NCBI GenBank assembly: GCA_019925105.1 | Contig: JAHGAU010000015.1 | Location: 124,001-188,000, forward strand | Direction of reading: 5' to 3' | Source: Niebla homalea | Lineage: Eukaryota > Ascomycota > Lecanoromycetes > Lecanorales > Ramalinaceae | DNA length: 64,000 bases | Notes under the pieces: model-generated | Database searches by the model: none | The model's input: the letters and a program-made list of their open reading frames with translations, nothing else | Told to the model about the DNA's origin: nothing | Position numbers and translations under genes: made by a program | Shown here: one piece after another, positions 1 to 11,310 of the stretch | How positions within the stretch are numbered: position 1 is the first letter of the stretch | Layout: every line of letters begins with the position of its first letter

Positions 1-566
1 AGATTCGACTGAAAAGCGAGACTTGATGGCCTACTCTCCCCACGCTCACTCCCGAGCCATAGAAGAAGCTCCAAGATGGGGAGGCAAGAGTGCGCAAAGA
101 GAGCACAGTCATTGGGCACAGTTCTTGCCTTCGCATGCTCCCATACAGAATACATGTGCATTCAGGTTCCAAGTATGGATTTTACTTGACGCCCCTCAGA
201 GAATGTAACCCAAGAAAGGCATGTCTAGGGTTTGGAAACGTCCTCATATCAGAAGCAGGTTCAGTGGTTCTCACAATGCAGCGTCACAGGAAGCATATGT
301 CTGGGACTGACCATGTCCAGAATGAGCAAAGAAGTTTACAGAGACTCTAAAGCCAAGCCCCCTTTCCATTGCTCCATATCGTGTCGAAAAGCGATCTTCA
401 GACATTGCTGGAAGCGGAATCTCCCGACCTCCGGCGATGTGCCCAGTCACAGATATATTGTCGGAATCTTTGCCACGTCTCTCTACTCCATTCGCCCTTC
501 CCCCCTCTCCGCCCAGACACTGCTCAAGTATGACGTGCGTCTAACGACTGACCAGCTTCACTCACC
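1..566. other. Intergenic, no gene seen
   Basis: Short overlapping ORFs in several frames carry no recognisable domain, signal peptide or splice-consistent continuation. I see no gene, tRNA or repeat here. The right edge is the 3' flank of the minus-strand thioredoxin-like gene. Confidence 0.5.
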
Positions 567-1521
567 CTACTGAGCAGGCTGCCCACCCTGACCCATCGCA
601 GCCTGCGCCCTCGCCCTTGTCTGATCAGGCGCATAACGTCTTGTTCTAACCACCCTCACGATTAGCACAAGCATTACCCCCCCGTCATTGCCCCCTCCTC
701 CATCACCAGCCCGTACGAAGGATGGAAGAGAGAAACACTCACATAAAGGTCCTGCTCACCAAACTAATCACGAGCATAACCCCCCAACTCGGCACCAGCC
801 CAAACGCCCAAATCACATAGCCCACCGGATTCAGCAACCCGTTCTGCGCCAACCAGCCGTCGAACAGATGGAAGACCCCCTCATACGGCCACCCCTCCTC
901 ATACTTATTCGCAGCATGCAACGCCACCATATCCCCCGCAGTGGTGGTGGTGAAATTCAAGAAATTCACGTGGATCTCATTCCTCTGCTCCCCGGCGCCG
1001 GCGCCCAGCACCTTCCCGAAGCGGCGCACGTGCCAGATCGTCGGCGGTTTCGCCGTCCAGGTCGCACACAGCGCCTTGGCATTATCGCAGTTCAGGATCC
1101 CGAGGGTCGGCGCGGTGGGGTCCGCCGCCAGCAGGGCCGCCGTCTCGTTCCACGCCACGTCGAGGTTGTGGCACAACCCCCCCGGACAGGTCTTGTTGCC
1201 CCCCGTCACGTAGACCATGTATTCGGTGGGCCCCACCTGCCCCGCCGGGGGCAGGGCGAGGAAGGATTGCCAGTTGGACATGTTGAGCGGGGTGACGGAT
1301 TTGGCGGCGAGTTTCGAGGCCGAGTGCGAGATTGGGGAGGCCAACGGGGTGGGGATCGCGGAGAGCGGGGTTAGGCCCGGGAGAGGAGGGATGGAGGTCG
1401 GGATGGCGGATTTGGCCGCGTTGAACCAGCCTTTTGCGCGGTGGGCGAGGGGGATTTGCGCGTTGGCGGCGAGGGAGAGGGAGGGGAGGAGGGGGAGGAG
1501 GAGGAGGAGGGATGGCTGCAT
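567..1521 (-). CDS. Secretory-pathway membrane protein with a thioredoxin-like lumenal domain
   Basis: Two exons, 1521-743 and 645-567, joined across a 97-nt intron (GTGAGT donor, CTAAT branch, GTTAG acceptor), giving 285 aa. Residues 1-19 are a Leu-rich signal peptide. A Ser/Pro/Ala linker follows, then a domain from about residue 80 to 190 with a Cys pair (CPGGLC) and a pattern like that of thioredoxin-fold ER proteins such as Ost3/Ost6. There is one hydrophobic segment near residues 235-258. The tail is short, basic and Gln-rich, and is encoded mostly by exon 2. The frame without the splice would stop right after the membrane segment, so the intron restores a normal cytosolic tail. Probably ER-resident. 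The fold is inferred from pattern only, and the Ost3/6 link is weak because only one membrane segment is seen instead of four. Confidence 0.65.
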
Positions 1522-2055
1522 GGCTGTGGTGATGTAGAATGATGATGATGATGGATGGATGGAGATGGATGATTATGTAAAGGAGGAGGTGGAGGATTGA
1601 TTGGGGGTGGGGAGAAAGTGATGATGGTAGAACGTGAGGTGGTGAAGTTTTGGAGCTGCGAATTGCTTGAGGACACTTTTTTGATCAATTTAAAAATAAT
1701 GTTATCGCTTCTCGAGTCTCCCGCGCTTCACCCCCGTTGCCTTGGGCCTTAGCTTCGGGTAGAGCGCCTTAGAGCGCTGCTAGATAGCTTGAGCGCTAAG
1801 TTACCGAGTCAGATTTCAGGGGGGTCAGGGGGGCAGTGACGTGATTGGCTTGTTTTCCAAAACGGCGGTAGAGCTTCCCTCGCCTCGACTGGTCCACCTC
1901 CTCATGCTGCTTGTGCCGTATGCAAAGTCTCTGCTCCTGCGCCGTTTGTCTTGCGTAACGGGCGGTGATTAATCCAGGTAGGCTGTACGGCAGAAAGCCC
2001 GTATTCTATATGGGACAGCAATGGTACAATATTCCATCTGCTAGACGGCGCACTG
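1522..2055. other. Intergenic with a short imperfect palindrome
   Basis: Divergent upstream region between the minus-strand gene ending at 567 and the plus-strand gene starting at 2158. Simple GAT/GGAT tracts lie near 1535-1575. Around 1768-1800, the GCGCT motif recurs in inverted order (CTTAGAGCGCT .. AGCGCTAAG), so a hairpin could form. No coding region is supported. Confidence 0.4.
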
Positions 2056-2062
2056 TATATAA
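2056..2062 (+). promoter_or_regulatory. TATA-like box
   Basis: TATATAA lies 96 bp upstream of the ATG at 2158, a plausible fungal TATA position for the secreted glycoprotein gene. Inferred from position and sequence only. Confidence 0.35.
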
Positions 2063-2157
2063 TCTGTGAAGAAGCTGCTTAAGAGCTGTGGACGGAACAT
2101 TGACCCCAGATTCACTGACCTTCGTTCTTCATCCCTAACATATGAAGGACTCTAAAC

Positions 2158-3524
2158 ATGGCTGTCATACACGTCATGGCAATTCTCCTGCTCAATCTCT
2201 CAATACTGAACTCCATGGTCTCTGGGGGTTTGCTCTTCCCTCGACAAGAAGGCACTACCAGTAAGCATCCCTCAGGCTACCATCATCAGCCCTTACTCCT
2301 TAGCCATGTTATTGCCTCTACTCAAACTCCATTCTGACTTCCACATAAGCATCATCAGCTCTATCCAATCCATCCTCCTCGTCTAGACCCGAAGAAAAAG
2401 AACCCAATAACCCCAACCGCCCCACCCTTGCAACATCCACTGACACCACTTCCTCTCCCCTCCCCTCCACGAGCACCACGACCAACACGACCAACACCAC
2501 TACGACAAACACCACCACCCCCACCACCAACTCCACCGACCTCCTCAACCCAACCACAACCTCCAACCCGACCCCCCTCAACAACACCAACGACCCAGGC
2601 GCCTGCCACAAAGACTTTGACTCCAACAACGGCGTCTTCGACAGCGTGCTGTGCAACCCGCTCCCCGGCGACCTCATTCCCACAAACACCACCTACCAGA
2701 TGACCTGGGACCCTAATCTATTCCCAGCGGGCGCCAACATCACCATCACCCTCTTCCCCTCAAACTATTTCACCGAGGAGCGAAAACCATCGGCGGAACA
2801 GCGAGACGATGCGTTTTACGTGAGCAAGGACACCGAGTCCGCCCTGCAGGGCCACGCCTGGGTCAACATCCCAACATCCCTCCTCAACGGCACCGCCGCC
2901 TTGAACGCAACGGTGATGTTGCTCCAACAGGGCAGCGAATCGGATGGCCCCGATGATCCCCGTCTGCATGAAGGGCCGGACGTGGTCGTGTTCGACCCCG
3001 CCAAGGGAAACGGCAGCACTTCGACCGTCAATGGCACCGAGGGCAGTACTGCCAACGCCAACGGCAGTACTGGAGGCAAGAAACTGGGCGAGGAAGTCGG
3101 CATCCCGATCGGCCTCATCGCATTCCTCGCCCTCCTCGCCGGCCTCGCGTTCTTCGTGCTGCGCCGACGGAGAACCGGCGCGCGCTCCGGTGACTATCTG
3201 TCCCGCCGCCAGAACCGGAGTGGAAGCGCGAGAGGTGGTGCTGCCGGTGGTGGTGGTGGTGGCGGGGGCGGGTTGGTGGGACCGCATCGACGGACGGAGA
3301 GTTTCCACGATGAGCCCACGATGGGTGGCGGGCTGGAGTTGCAGAACACGCGGAGCAGTCGGGCGTACAGCGGGGCCAGCAGTGTCAGTCGGTTGAGCGA
3401 GGGGGATAGCTGGGGGTGGGGCAGTCCGGGAGGGGTGAGCACGACTGTGACGGGTGGGAGTGGAACAGGAGGGAACGTGTTCAGGGAGGAGCTTGGGCGG
3501 CAGCAGACGGGGAGAGGGTATTGA
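2158..3524 (+). CDS. Secreted single-pass Ser/Thr-rich glycoprotein (cell-surface sensor-like)
   Basis: Exon 1 is 2158-2260 and exon 2 about 2359-3524, with a 98-nt intron (GTAAGC donor, CTGAC branch, CAG acceptor), giving 422 aa. An alternative acceptor 9 nt upstream also keeps the frame. Order: signal peptide (about 1-24); a Thr/Asn/Pro-rich mucin-like stretch with many N-glycosylation sequons (about 45-110); an extracellular domain with two Cys (about 115-250); a spacer; one membrane segment (GLIAFLALLAGLAFFVL) followed by RRRR; then a Gly/Ser-rich cytoplasmic tail. The layout resembles fungal wall-stress sensors (Mid2/Wsc type), but I do not recognise the extracellular domain as WSC. The start is the first ATG before a good signal peptide. 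It lies tail to tail with the downstream cyclodeaminase gene. Confidence 0.65.
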
Positions 3525-4031
3525 GGATGTCACACAAAGAGGAAACGGAGGTGGAGGAATGGGGTGTGCGCCGAGGGAAACTCGATGGGAGAGCCGTGAA
3601 TGCAGGACTCAGCTTGTTGGCTTGCGAGAGGGCTCCATAGCGTGGTTCGCGTGTACGTTGCTGTGGATGATGGAGATGATGACGGCCGCTGGACGATTCG
3701 ATCGTATGCATACGACGATTGTCCACGCTCTCAGGTAGCAACCAAGTCAAGCCATTTGCATGTTAAAGCAGTAGCTTTCATGAATCCTAAGATATGTAGC
3801 TCTACTTCGATGCTGTGGATAAGAGACAGCACGTTCAAACCACAAAGAGCCTACGACGCCTGTGCAGATCCAACGGCCGAGACAAGCCCACTCATCCATC
3901 TATCCGTATATACATATATATATTCGTATCCGTCATATTCACAGGTCTCCATCCCGAGAGTCTTTGTCTAGCCGGTCTCATGAATCATATCGTCTGCCTT
4001 GAACAGAACCATTATACCCTTGGACAGGATA
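3525..4031. other. Convergent intergenic region
   Basis: A 3' flank shared by two convergent genes. It contains a TA-rich stretch near 3905-3930. I see no coding sequence and no clear terminator motif. Confidence 0.4.
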
Positions 4032-5486
4032 TCAAAACCCTTCAACCACAACACCGACCCCCCTCTCCCTCGCCATCATCACCAGATCCTCGCCGACACA
4101 GATATCCATCAAGCCCAATCCGACCACCTTGAAGATCACATTCCCCTTGACCAACCAATTCTTCAAGCCCGGCTCCCCCTCCCCAATCCCCAGCTGCACC
4201 TCCTGCATCGCGGCCTTCTTGACCATCAACAGCTCCCCCACCTCGACCAACTGACCCGGCTCGATCCCCGCCTGAATGATCTCGCCGGCCTCCCTCAGAC
4301 TGGCCTCCAACGAATCCACAATGATGACCCCACCTTTCTCCGCGTGCCGATGATGGTGGTGTTTGTGTTCCTTCTTGACGGCCTGCCTCAGGATGTCCGG
4401 ATGCAATTCACACATGAACGGCTTGTACGAGCCAATGGCGCTGATGTAGCGGCCCTTCTTCCTGCCCTCGCTACTGGTGAGGATCTCGGCGGGGAAGAGG
4501 GGCGCGGTGGCGGGTGTGCACATGAAGATGGCGTCGGCCTTGTGCACGTGCTGGGACAGGTGCTGCTCGTACTCCTTATACTCGGTGCTCAGGACGCTGA
4601 ACTGGAGTTTCGGGTTCGCGTCCCGGATGGCGCGCCATTCGTCCTGGGCGTAGAAATCGTGCATGATCTGTTTGGCGCGCTTGAAGGATCGGTTGACGAT
4701 GTCGATGTGGTGGATCTCGGGTCCGCGGAGGAGGAGGGCGAGGCGGATGTGCCACCAGGCTTGCAGGCCGGCGCCGAAGACGGTGACGCTGTGGACGCGT
4801 TCGCGGATCTGGAACATGTTGGTGGCGATGAGGGCGGTGCGGAAGGCGGTTAGTTCTTGGGCAGAGAGGAAGGCGTAGGGCAGGCCTGAGGAGGTGAGCA
4901 GGGTGAGAGAGCCGTGGGCTGCGGACGAGGTGGGGGAGGAGGTCGTGGAGGTGTTGGATTTGACGGAGTGGAGGGAGGGGGTGTAGGAAGCGGAATGGGC
5001 GAAGCCGTTGGTGGAGGTGTTGGGGGTGGTGGCGTTGGTGCGATGGGAGGAGGTAGAGGAGGAGGTGAGGGTAGGGTCTGTGGAGGAGATGGAGGATTCG
5101 CGTGAGGGGTGGCCGTGGCGGGCTGGTGAGCTGTTGCGGCAGATGTGGGGTGAGCCATTGTGGGAGCCAGTCTTGGATTTGTGGAGGCTGAGGGAGCTCA
5201 TGCTGGGGACGTGAGGGGGATTTGTAGGGGTGGCGATTGAGACGATCTTGATGCCACGACTGGTGGAGGTACTGGCTGGCATAAAGAGAGTAGTGTGGTC
5301 ATTGGGAGCGGCGATGGCGAGTCGCTTCGGATTGTTGCCGCTGCATCCTGCCGTGGTCTCTTGGGTGCCTGTGGAATAGTCATGGAGGGCTTCGCCAAGG
5401 TTCTTTTGGAGGTGAATGATATCGTCCTTGTTTAGGGTGACGAGGAGAGCATGGATTTCGGAATCGGAGAGGACTGTGAGTGGCAT
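4032..5486 (-). CDS. Ornithine cyclodeaminase / mu-crystallin family protein
   Basis: Single exon, 484 aa. The start is the ATG at 5486; the open frame continues upstream to 5543 but begins with GTG there. Members of this family are NAD(P)-dependent and act on amino or imino acids; the substrate here is unknown. The dinucleotide-binding site is visible near residues 233-245 (VTVFGAGLQAWWH). It is followed by family-typical segments for tetramer and nucleotide contacts (DIVNRS, VHKADAIFMCTPA). The conserved N-terminal DSEIHALL and HTTLFMPA motifs are present. A Ser/Thr/His-rich low-complexity insertion of about 95 residues (about 95-190) splits the N-terminal domain and makes the protein longer than usual. 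It could also be a ketimine reductase-type member. Confidence 0.85.
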   Translation of the reverse strand: MPLTVLSDSEIHALLVTLNKDDIIHLQKNLGEALHDYSTGTQETTAGCSGNNPKRLAIAAPNDHTTLFMPASTSTSRGIKIVSIATPTNPPHVPSMSSLSLHKSKTGSHNGSPHICRNSSPARHGHPSRESSISSTDPTLTSSSTSSHRTNATTPNTSTNGFAHSASYTPSLHSVKSNTSTTSSPTSSAAHGSLTLLTSSGLPYAFLSAQELTAFRTALIATNMFQIRERVHSVTVFGAGLQAWWHIRLALLLRGPEIHHIDIVNRSFKRAKQIMHDFYAQDEWRAIRDANPKLQFSVLSTEYKEYEQHLSQHVHKADAIFMCTPATAPLFPAEILTSSEGRKKGRYISAIGSYKPFMCELHPDILRQAVKKEHKHHHHRHAEKGGVIIVDSLEASLREAGEIIQAGIEPGQLVEVGELLMVKKAAMQEVQLGIGEGEPGLKNWLVKGNVIFKVVGLGLMDICVGEDLVMMARERGVGVVVEGF

Positions 5487-6059
5487 GTTGGGCAGGTAAT
5501 GGGATGGCCAATGCCTCCAGGTTGAGAAGTAATAAAGAGACACAGCCGCACCGCACTAAGTACAAAGAATAAAGAATAAAGAATGGAAAATGATTGTGAC
5601 TGAGGAGAAAACGCAGCTTTTTGGTGAGAAATCAGAAAACTACGTACGCGTTGAGAGTTGAGAGGGGAATAGAGGGGCACCAATCATGATGCAATATGGC
5701 TTAGTCATGCTTAAGTAATGTCAGGGGTAGGATATTACCTTACTCTCTGGAGTACGAGTACGAATAATGGTTTTAGGGATAGGATCATTTTTGTATAGGA
5801 ATAGAAAGGTTCTATCTGAGGGCCAAGAAGATGCCGTTTCTATGAAACCGGCCCCGTCGAGCTCGTTGACTTTGACTTGACACTCTCAAATCCTGACTGC
5901 ACAGCCCTCAGATTGACGAAGGCGATCACTGTTCACGAGGTCTTAGATTGACGAATTGTTGCGCGTCCCTTTCCAACTAGTCTCCACCTGTCGACTCCTT
6001 TGACTGATTTGATCGCTTATCTTGATCGAATTCTCATAGTCCATGGCCAAATGCTTGAC
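5487..6059. other. Intergenic, no gene seen
   Basis: Upstream region of the cyclodeaminase-family gene and 3' flank of the F-box-like gene. Nothing coding is supported. Confidence 0.4.
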
Positions 6060-7122
6060 TTAGAACCGAGGGTCATCCAGTTTCGATGGCTGCGTGCTTG
6101 ATGGCTGCGTGCTTGATGGCTGACCACTTGAGTGATAAGACTTTGATTTTGCAATCAGGCTTTCACGAAAATCTGAGGCCAGCTGCCCTAGCTCGGTATC
6201 AGTAGACACGACGGTATCGGGTGCTTGCTCCCCGACAGTAACATTGATGCGCTCGACATCAAGTACGTACAAACCGCTAAATGCGGAGAACAACCCGTGC
6301 GAGATAAGTTTGGACCGCATAGCCTTCAGCCGATTCGAATGTGTCACTTGATGATTTACTTTTGAAGCGGTCCAGGTCAGATGGAGGGTCAGAGAACGTA
6401 AGGAGCCGACCTGACTGAGAAGTTTGTCGAGTCTCCCGGGCTTCATGGAACCGAAGGATTGCTCAGTCACTCGACTTGAAGGGTAGTCTAATTCAAGCTG
6501 GTATGTGCTTAGCTCCAGGTGCTGCAAATTCGTCTTCTGATCATGATCTGAATCCTGAAGAAAAGCCTCAAGTGAGTTGCAGTCTGTGAAGGCAAACTTT
6601 GTGGTCTTCCACAAGAGGGGACTGGCCTCTTCATAAAGCTGTCGAGACACCCTCAGAACCGATAGATTGATCTGAGTCCATCCCACTATCTGCGCATATG
6701 TCTCTCCGCTCACATCGGTATACCATTTTCCCTGCTGCATCCTGCAGAGCTCATGGTACAACTCGTAGTTTGCCTCCTTCGGAATAACACAATCGTCGTG
6801 ATACGTGTCTGCAAGACATACACAGTGGTGATATCCACTCGAAAGCTTTGTCGCGCAATTGTGCGGTCCCCTCCAATCAAATGGTGCTTGCTTCGCCCTT
6901 TCCGGTGTCACCAGGACCACGTGCACAATATGTACCTTCTGCTTTCCAACCACGTTCAATAAAATCTGATCTCGTATCTCGCCTGGCAGACGGAGAAGAA
7001 AAGACGGTTCGGCATTCCGAGAAGAGCTGCGCATGTATAAGTGCCTTCTACTTCCGCATGTAACCACGATCGACTTACATATTGACCGTAGATGCCTCAC
7101 TCGCTTTCCTGGTCGCCTGCAT
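6060..7122 (-). CDS. F-box/DUF7730-like protein
   Basis: Two exons, 7122-7079 and 7026-6060, with a 52-nt intron (GTAAGT..GCGCAG), giving 336 aa. I chose the start at 7122 because it gives a natural N-terminus running into FLLRLPGEIRDQIL at about residue 23. The unspliced frame instead begins with an unrelated Arg/Cys-rich stretch that is really the intron. The leucine-rich segment is typical of the large fungal F-box-like/DUF7730 family. Many members are thought to recruit substrates to SCF ligases, though for most this is unproven. A conserved block with SVLRVSRQLYEEASPLLW lies near residues 140-160. The C-terminus carries a short Gln-Pro-Ser-Ser-Thr repeat from a 15-bp DNA repeat (about 6080-6120). 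Confidence 0.6.
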
Positions 7123-7814
7123 GTTTTGGAAGCCTATAGCACTCGCCCAGGCGTAGCTCCCCAAATCCTCGCTTGACCTCTATCAATCTTATCTTCCAAG
7201 CTCCAAGTTCTATTAGAACTTTGAGGGCAGCAAGGAAAGATTGATTGGTCAAAGCCTGGTTCTTCCAGTCAAACAATTGTTGATTTGGTTTGATCCTTAA
7301 GTTCATGTCGGACAGGAGAGTGAAATACAGAACAAGAATTGTTGAGTCCAGTAAATTCTCTCGCATGTGATTCAAAGTGAGCCAATGAAGGTCGACAAAG
7401 ATTGTTTGGCGTTCCCTGTCAACACTTACTCCTCAGCCCAACTCCTTTTTGACACCTCCCACGGCGCAATCATTCCGAGGTTCCTTCTGATTCGACAAGG
7501 TTTCAGCCGAAGAGCCGAAGAGAGGAGCATCTGCTTTAGACCTTAGCACGTAAGCGGTGCAGCATCTTATTGCTTCATTGAGTTCTCACTACTGATCGTG
7601 TTCGTCACTCAACACAATATTCAATTTGTCATACCTCCTGAGTGTGCCGAATTCTTGCATCAATTACGAGGAAGTCATTTGACCTTTTCCCTGGCTCATA
7701 TCCCTAGCTCATATCCCTAGCTCATACGACAACCCATAAAGATCTGGTGAAGCCGATTCAGTATTTGGTGTCATTGTATAGACATTCGAATCGACCTTGT
7801 ACTACACCCGAGCC
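7123..7814. other. Intergenic; small direct repeat
   Basis: No gene is supported. A 15-bp unit (CTCATATCCCTAG) repeats about 2.5 times near 7693-7730. A 92-codon minus-strand ORF (7375-7097) overlaps the true exon 1 of the neighbouring gene in another frame and is not supported. Confidence 0.4.
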
Positions 7815-8288
7815 ATGGCTTTTTCGCTATCCTCCCTTGACCATCCTCTTCCCAAATCAGCGTCCCTTCTAGCGTTGCCAGTAGAGCCTCAAAATGAGTT
7901 CTTGAAGCATCTCGTTGGAGGAGGGATCCTGCACGTTTCTAGCGACCGCACCAGATGACCATCAATGGTAAGATGCTTTCTATGTAAGTGCTCTTATCTC
8001 CGCCAACGATACGAGACCTTTGACGGGCTTCCTACAGACTCCCATTACATTTGTCTGGACGTCAATGTTGACGAATTGAAAAGTAAGACCTCATTTCCTA
8101 GGAAGGTCACTTTGGGCCGGTGCAGATGTCGATGCGAACTCCTAGAATTACAGTCGGACCCACTTCAGTTCGAAAGGATCAATCCCAGTCTTGGTCAGCA
8201 TATACACATGGTGATCGCTGAGGCAAACCGCCACCGCGAACACAGTAAATCATTCATCCTTCTGCGAACCGCTAGCATGGCAGCATAG
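7815..8288 (+). pseudogene. Relic of an F-box-like gene
   Basis: An ATG at 7815 opens a short frame with LLALPVEPQNEFLKHLVGGG, clearly the same type of N-terminal motif as in the genes on either side. It hits a TGA after 47 codons, with no donor site to bypass it. A second frame (7965-8288) continues downstream without a recognisable domain. I read this as a decayed paralogue. A very short functional peptide is not excluded. Confidence 0.4.
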
Positions 8289-10002
8289 CAGTGCTGGCCG
8301 CACTCCAGCGCAGCCAAGTTGGTCGTTGTCTGCATAATGTTACAATATGCATAGTATCACAGGGAACCCGATCCGTCGCCGCGAACTAGCCATCAGGCAC
8401 ATCTCGAATCACAGCATCTCTTACCTCCACCAAGTTTCAGTGACCATGACAGCCTAGAATTATGCGCCCCGGCAATTTGCTATTACATTCTCAGGTGCAG
8501 GCAGTTGCGTCTATGCAGATGCTGGCAGAAGCCTCCACTCTGGCTATACTATGGATTCTAGGGGCTTGTCACATTGTTCCATTTGCCTTCGTACACAATG
8601 TAGTGCGAGGTTCTTCAGGGACATCGATTGTGACACTGGGTATTATTAAGTATCAGTGCAGAATAATGGACCTTTGTCGTCCTATGTCACAACGATCTCC
8701 CCCAACTCGTCTACTTCATCGAGACTGAATAATGGACTTCATTAAGCATCATTCTTCCCACTCTTAGAGAAGATTCAATCAATCTGTTCAAGGCTCCTTT
8801 GAGACATCCCGAGGCAAACGCCATCAAACCATTACGTCGAATGCCATTTAACTATCTGATTTCCTGAACCGAGGTGGCTAGAACAAGGCAGACTGCGGGA
8901 AGTCCCAGTTACGGCCATCCACCGCGACTAGTCAGGGTCCAAGTATATGGGCAGGGAGATGGACTATAGGTAGTCTATTTTACAAAAGTAACTAGCTAGC
9001 TCGGCAGCCAAGCTGTTCGGAGCCCGCTACTAGAGTGGTTTTGACGATGCCAAAGATAGAAAAGCAGCAGGAGTCATTTCTCTTTTAATTTGTAGCGCCC
9101 GAGATCCTAGCATAGATCTTGAAGCATTCCTCCGGGATCAACATGATTCACCTCGGAAAGCTACGCTGGCTATTTGACAAGTACCGGTTACAGATGCGAC
9201 GGTGCTGACTACCATGGTCTGTTTGAGAAGGTTGCAGTGACTGTTCGGCTGCAATGAACCATTCAACGCCTGACCAACAATGTGACACGCTTGGGACCTG
9301 GTGAAGAGCCAACCCCTTTAGACTTCTCGATTCTGCACATCAAAAAGCAGCTCAACATCTATTAGGATTCATCACGACAATTTTTAATAGTATAGCTACA
9401 GTCTTCTGGCAAAATCTTGAATCTGGAGCTTCTTAGATAGCTGACAAGAATGACCCGCATGCAACAAGCATCGAAGATTGAGCGGTTTTTGGGAGTGTCT
9501 AAAAAGTTTTGCGGTAGAGTGTCTCAATTTACACATCCGTAGTTTACCCTGCGAAGTTTCATGTTGTACAAAGCAATGCCAACTCCGCGTTTCACTTGGC
9601 TGAATACCTCTCGGAGGCGTTTGTTTCTCTTCCGCCACAGCCTTGGGAAGACTGGGATGATCAAGCTGATCCTGCTTCTGCCTCCTACTTATTATAAGGG
9701 TAAAGCAGCGGGGCGCGCGTAACTCGGCAGACCAGCGGTAAATTCAAACGTCATTGACACATTGGGAAGTCGCACAAGGTGCTTTGGAATCGAGAAACAA
9801 CACCCAATCATCTGCATGGTGATTAAAATCAAACCTATCGGCTTGTTGTCATCTCCACTGATGTGGTAAGCCTAATTGTCCCTACTTGTCCTATCTCGAA
9901 ACCTTGTCATCTGGCATTCTGATTGAGATTCCATTCAGATACTCCCCTGACTGCAACGAACGGATTCGTCTCGCTCGTACAGAGGGTTGGCAAACGTTCA
10001 AC
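8289..10002. other. Long gene-poor stretch
   Basis: About 1.7 kb with only short ORFs and no recognisable motifs. Parts may be further decay products of the F-box-like family, but I cannot show this. Confidence 0.4.
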
Positions 10003-11310
10003 ATGAGGCACGAACTCAGACAAACCTCCAGCAGCCAGGCAGTGGGCAATCAGTGGATGCAGGGTGCAACTAGGCCAGGAACACCTCGTGTCAATGGAAG
10101 CCAGCATGCCCGGATCCTATCTCTACCGCTTGAGCTCCGAGTAGAGATCATCAAACATTGCTTCGGAGTCAACCAAACCCACCTTGGTAGACATGGTGAA
10201 GATTCTCGACTTCTACACTATAAATACATTGCCAACAGCGATTCTGTAGCAGCACGTTGGTCTTTAGATAATGAAGGCGAGCTTTACGTACGCTCAATGA
10301 ACTTCATCACGCTTCACGAGTACTGCGGACCTCGAGCTCAACATCTGGATCGTCGCACGGAAGATCCAATGAACAGTGCACTTCTATGTGTGAACAAGCA
10401 ATTGAGGCTGGAAGCCAACCAGGTACTTTTCAATACCCAGATTTTTCTGATAGAGACCTATAGGTGGACACTTGTACGCCTTTGCCAGCAATTAATATCC
10501 CAGCAAATCACAAGCCTACGAAGGATCGAACTCATGGGCGTCGTGGACCAGCATTGTAATGAGTTGGAGGCGCAGAAAGAACCCAGATCATCAGAAGAAG
10601 CTCTTCAAGCATTGGAGCAATTACACGATCTAAATCTGCACATCTATGATCATACAGCAAAGAGCTTTTATTGTCCTTTTCAAGGTCGTCGAATCGCTAC
10701 TCAAGAAGAAATGCGTTTTTTACATACGAGGCTGAGAGCAGGATTTGGTGGTCTAAGGGCTCTACCAAACCTCAAAAAGGTTAGTGTGCATACGTATCGA
10801 ATTACCTATACGAATATGCAAAAAGAGGATTTCGCAGTCATCAATCGCAAATTTGAAGCAGAGCTTCTTTCGCCACTTGGCAGTGACTTTGTCAACCAAG
10901 AGAAGATCGAACAGGGCTGGTCCATTGAGATTAAGTCGCTCAACGCAACGATCGACGCAAAGAACAGGCTGCTTTCCCCCGTTCGTCTGAGATCTCGTCT
11001 GCTCCAGGGAAAGATGCATAAGCTTCAGAATCGCATCGCCACCATCGAAAGAGCGCACGAGAATTTGGCCGAGCGATTTTCCGGTCCCGGTGAGGATGCA
11101 AGACGTCGGTACTTAGACAAGCGAGCACGACTGGAGCAAATGAGCGCACAGCTGGAAGAAATTTCACAGGAGGTAAGAGAAGGTGATGCTGCTATCAGCC
11201 TTATCCAAACAGAGAGACAAGCTCTTCAAGAAAAGTTGGACGACAGCAGAGCATTAGCCTTCGGATATCTTGACGAGTATGTGAAAACTCAGGATGGAGA
11301 TCGTCAATGA
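10003..11310 (+). CDS. F-box-like protein with C-terminal coiled coil
   Basis: 435 aa if translation starts at the ATG at 10003. The open frame extends upstream to 9886 but without an ATG, and a splice from further upstream would create a TGA. RILSLPLELRVEIIKHCFG (about residues 45-63) is the F-box/DUF7730-type motif. It is followed by the conserved LLCVNKQLRLEANQVLF block near residues 125-145. From about residue 300 to the end the sequence is heptad-like and charged (NATIDAKNRLL, RARLEQMSAQLEEISQEV), indicating a coiled coil, perhaps for oligomerisation or partner binding. It is diverged from the 6-7 kb protein outside the motif. No intron is needed. The cellular role is unknown. Confidence 0.6.
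   Translation: MRHELRQTSSSQAVGNQWMQGATRPGTPRVNGSQHARILSLPLELRVEIIKHCFGVNQTHLGRHGEDSRLLHYKYIANSDSVAARWSLDNEGELYVRSMNFITLHEYCGPRAQHLDRRTEDPMNSALLCVNKQLRLEANQVLFNTQIFLIETYRWTLVRLCQQLISQQITSLRRIELMGVVDQHCNELEAQKEPRSSEEALQALEQLHDLNLHIYDHTAKSFYCPFQGRRIATQEEMRFLHTRLRAGFGGLRALPNLKKVSVHTYRITYTNMQKEDFAVINRKFEAELLSPLGSDFVNQEKIEQGWSIEIKSLNATIDAKNRLLSPVRLRSRLLQGKMHKLQNRIATIERAHENLAERFSGPGEDARRRYLDKRARLEQMSAQLEEISQEVREGDAAISLIQTERQALQEKLDDSRALAFGYLDEYVKTQDGDRQ

Noticed and set aside
7097..7375. 92-codon minus-strand ORF upstream of the F-box-like gene
   Set aside because: Overlaps the true exon 1 in another frame; the spliced model explains the region better.
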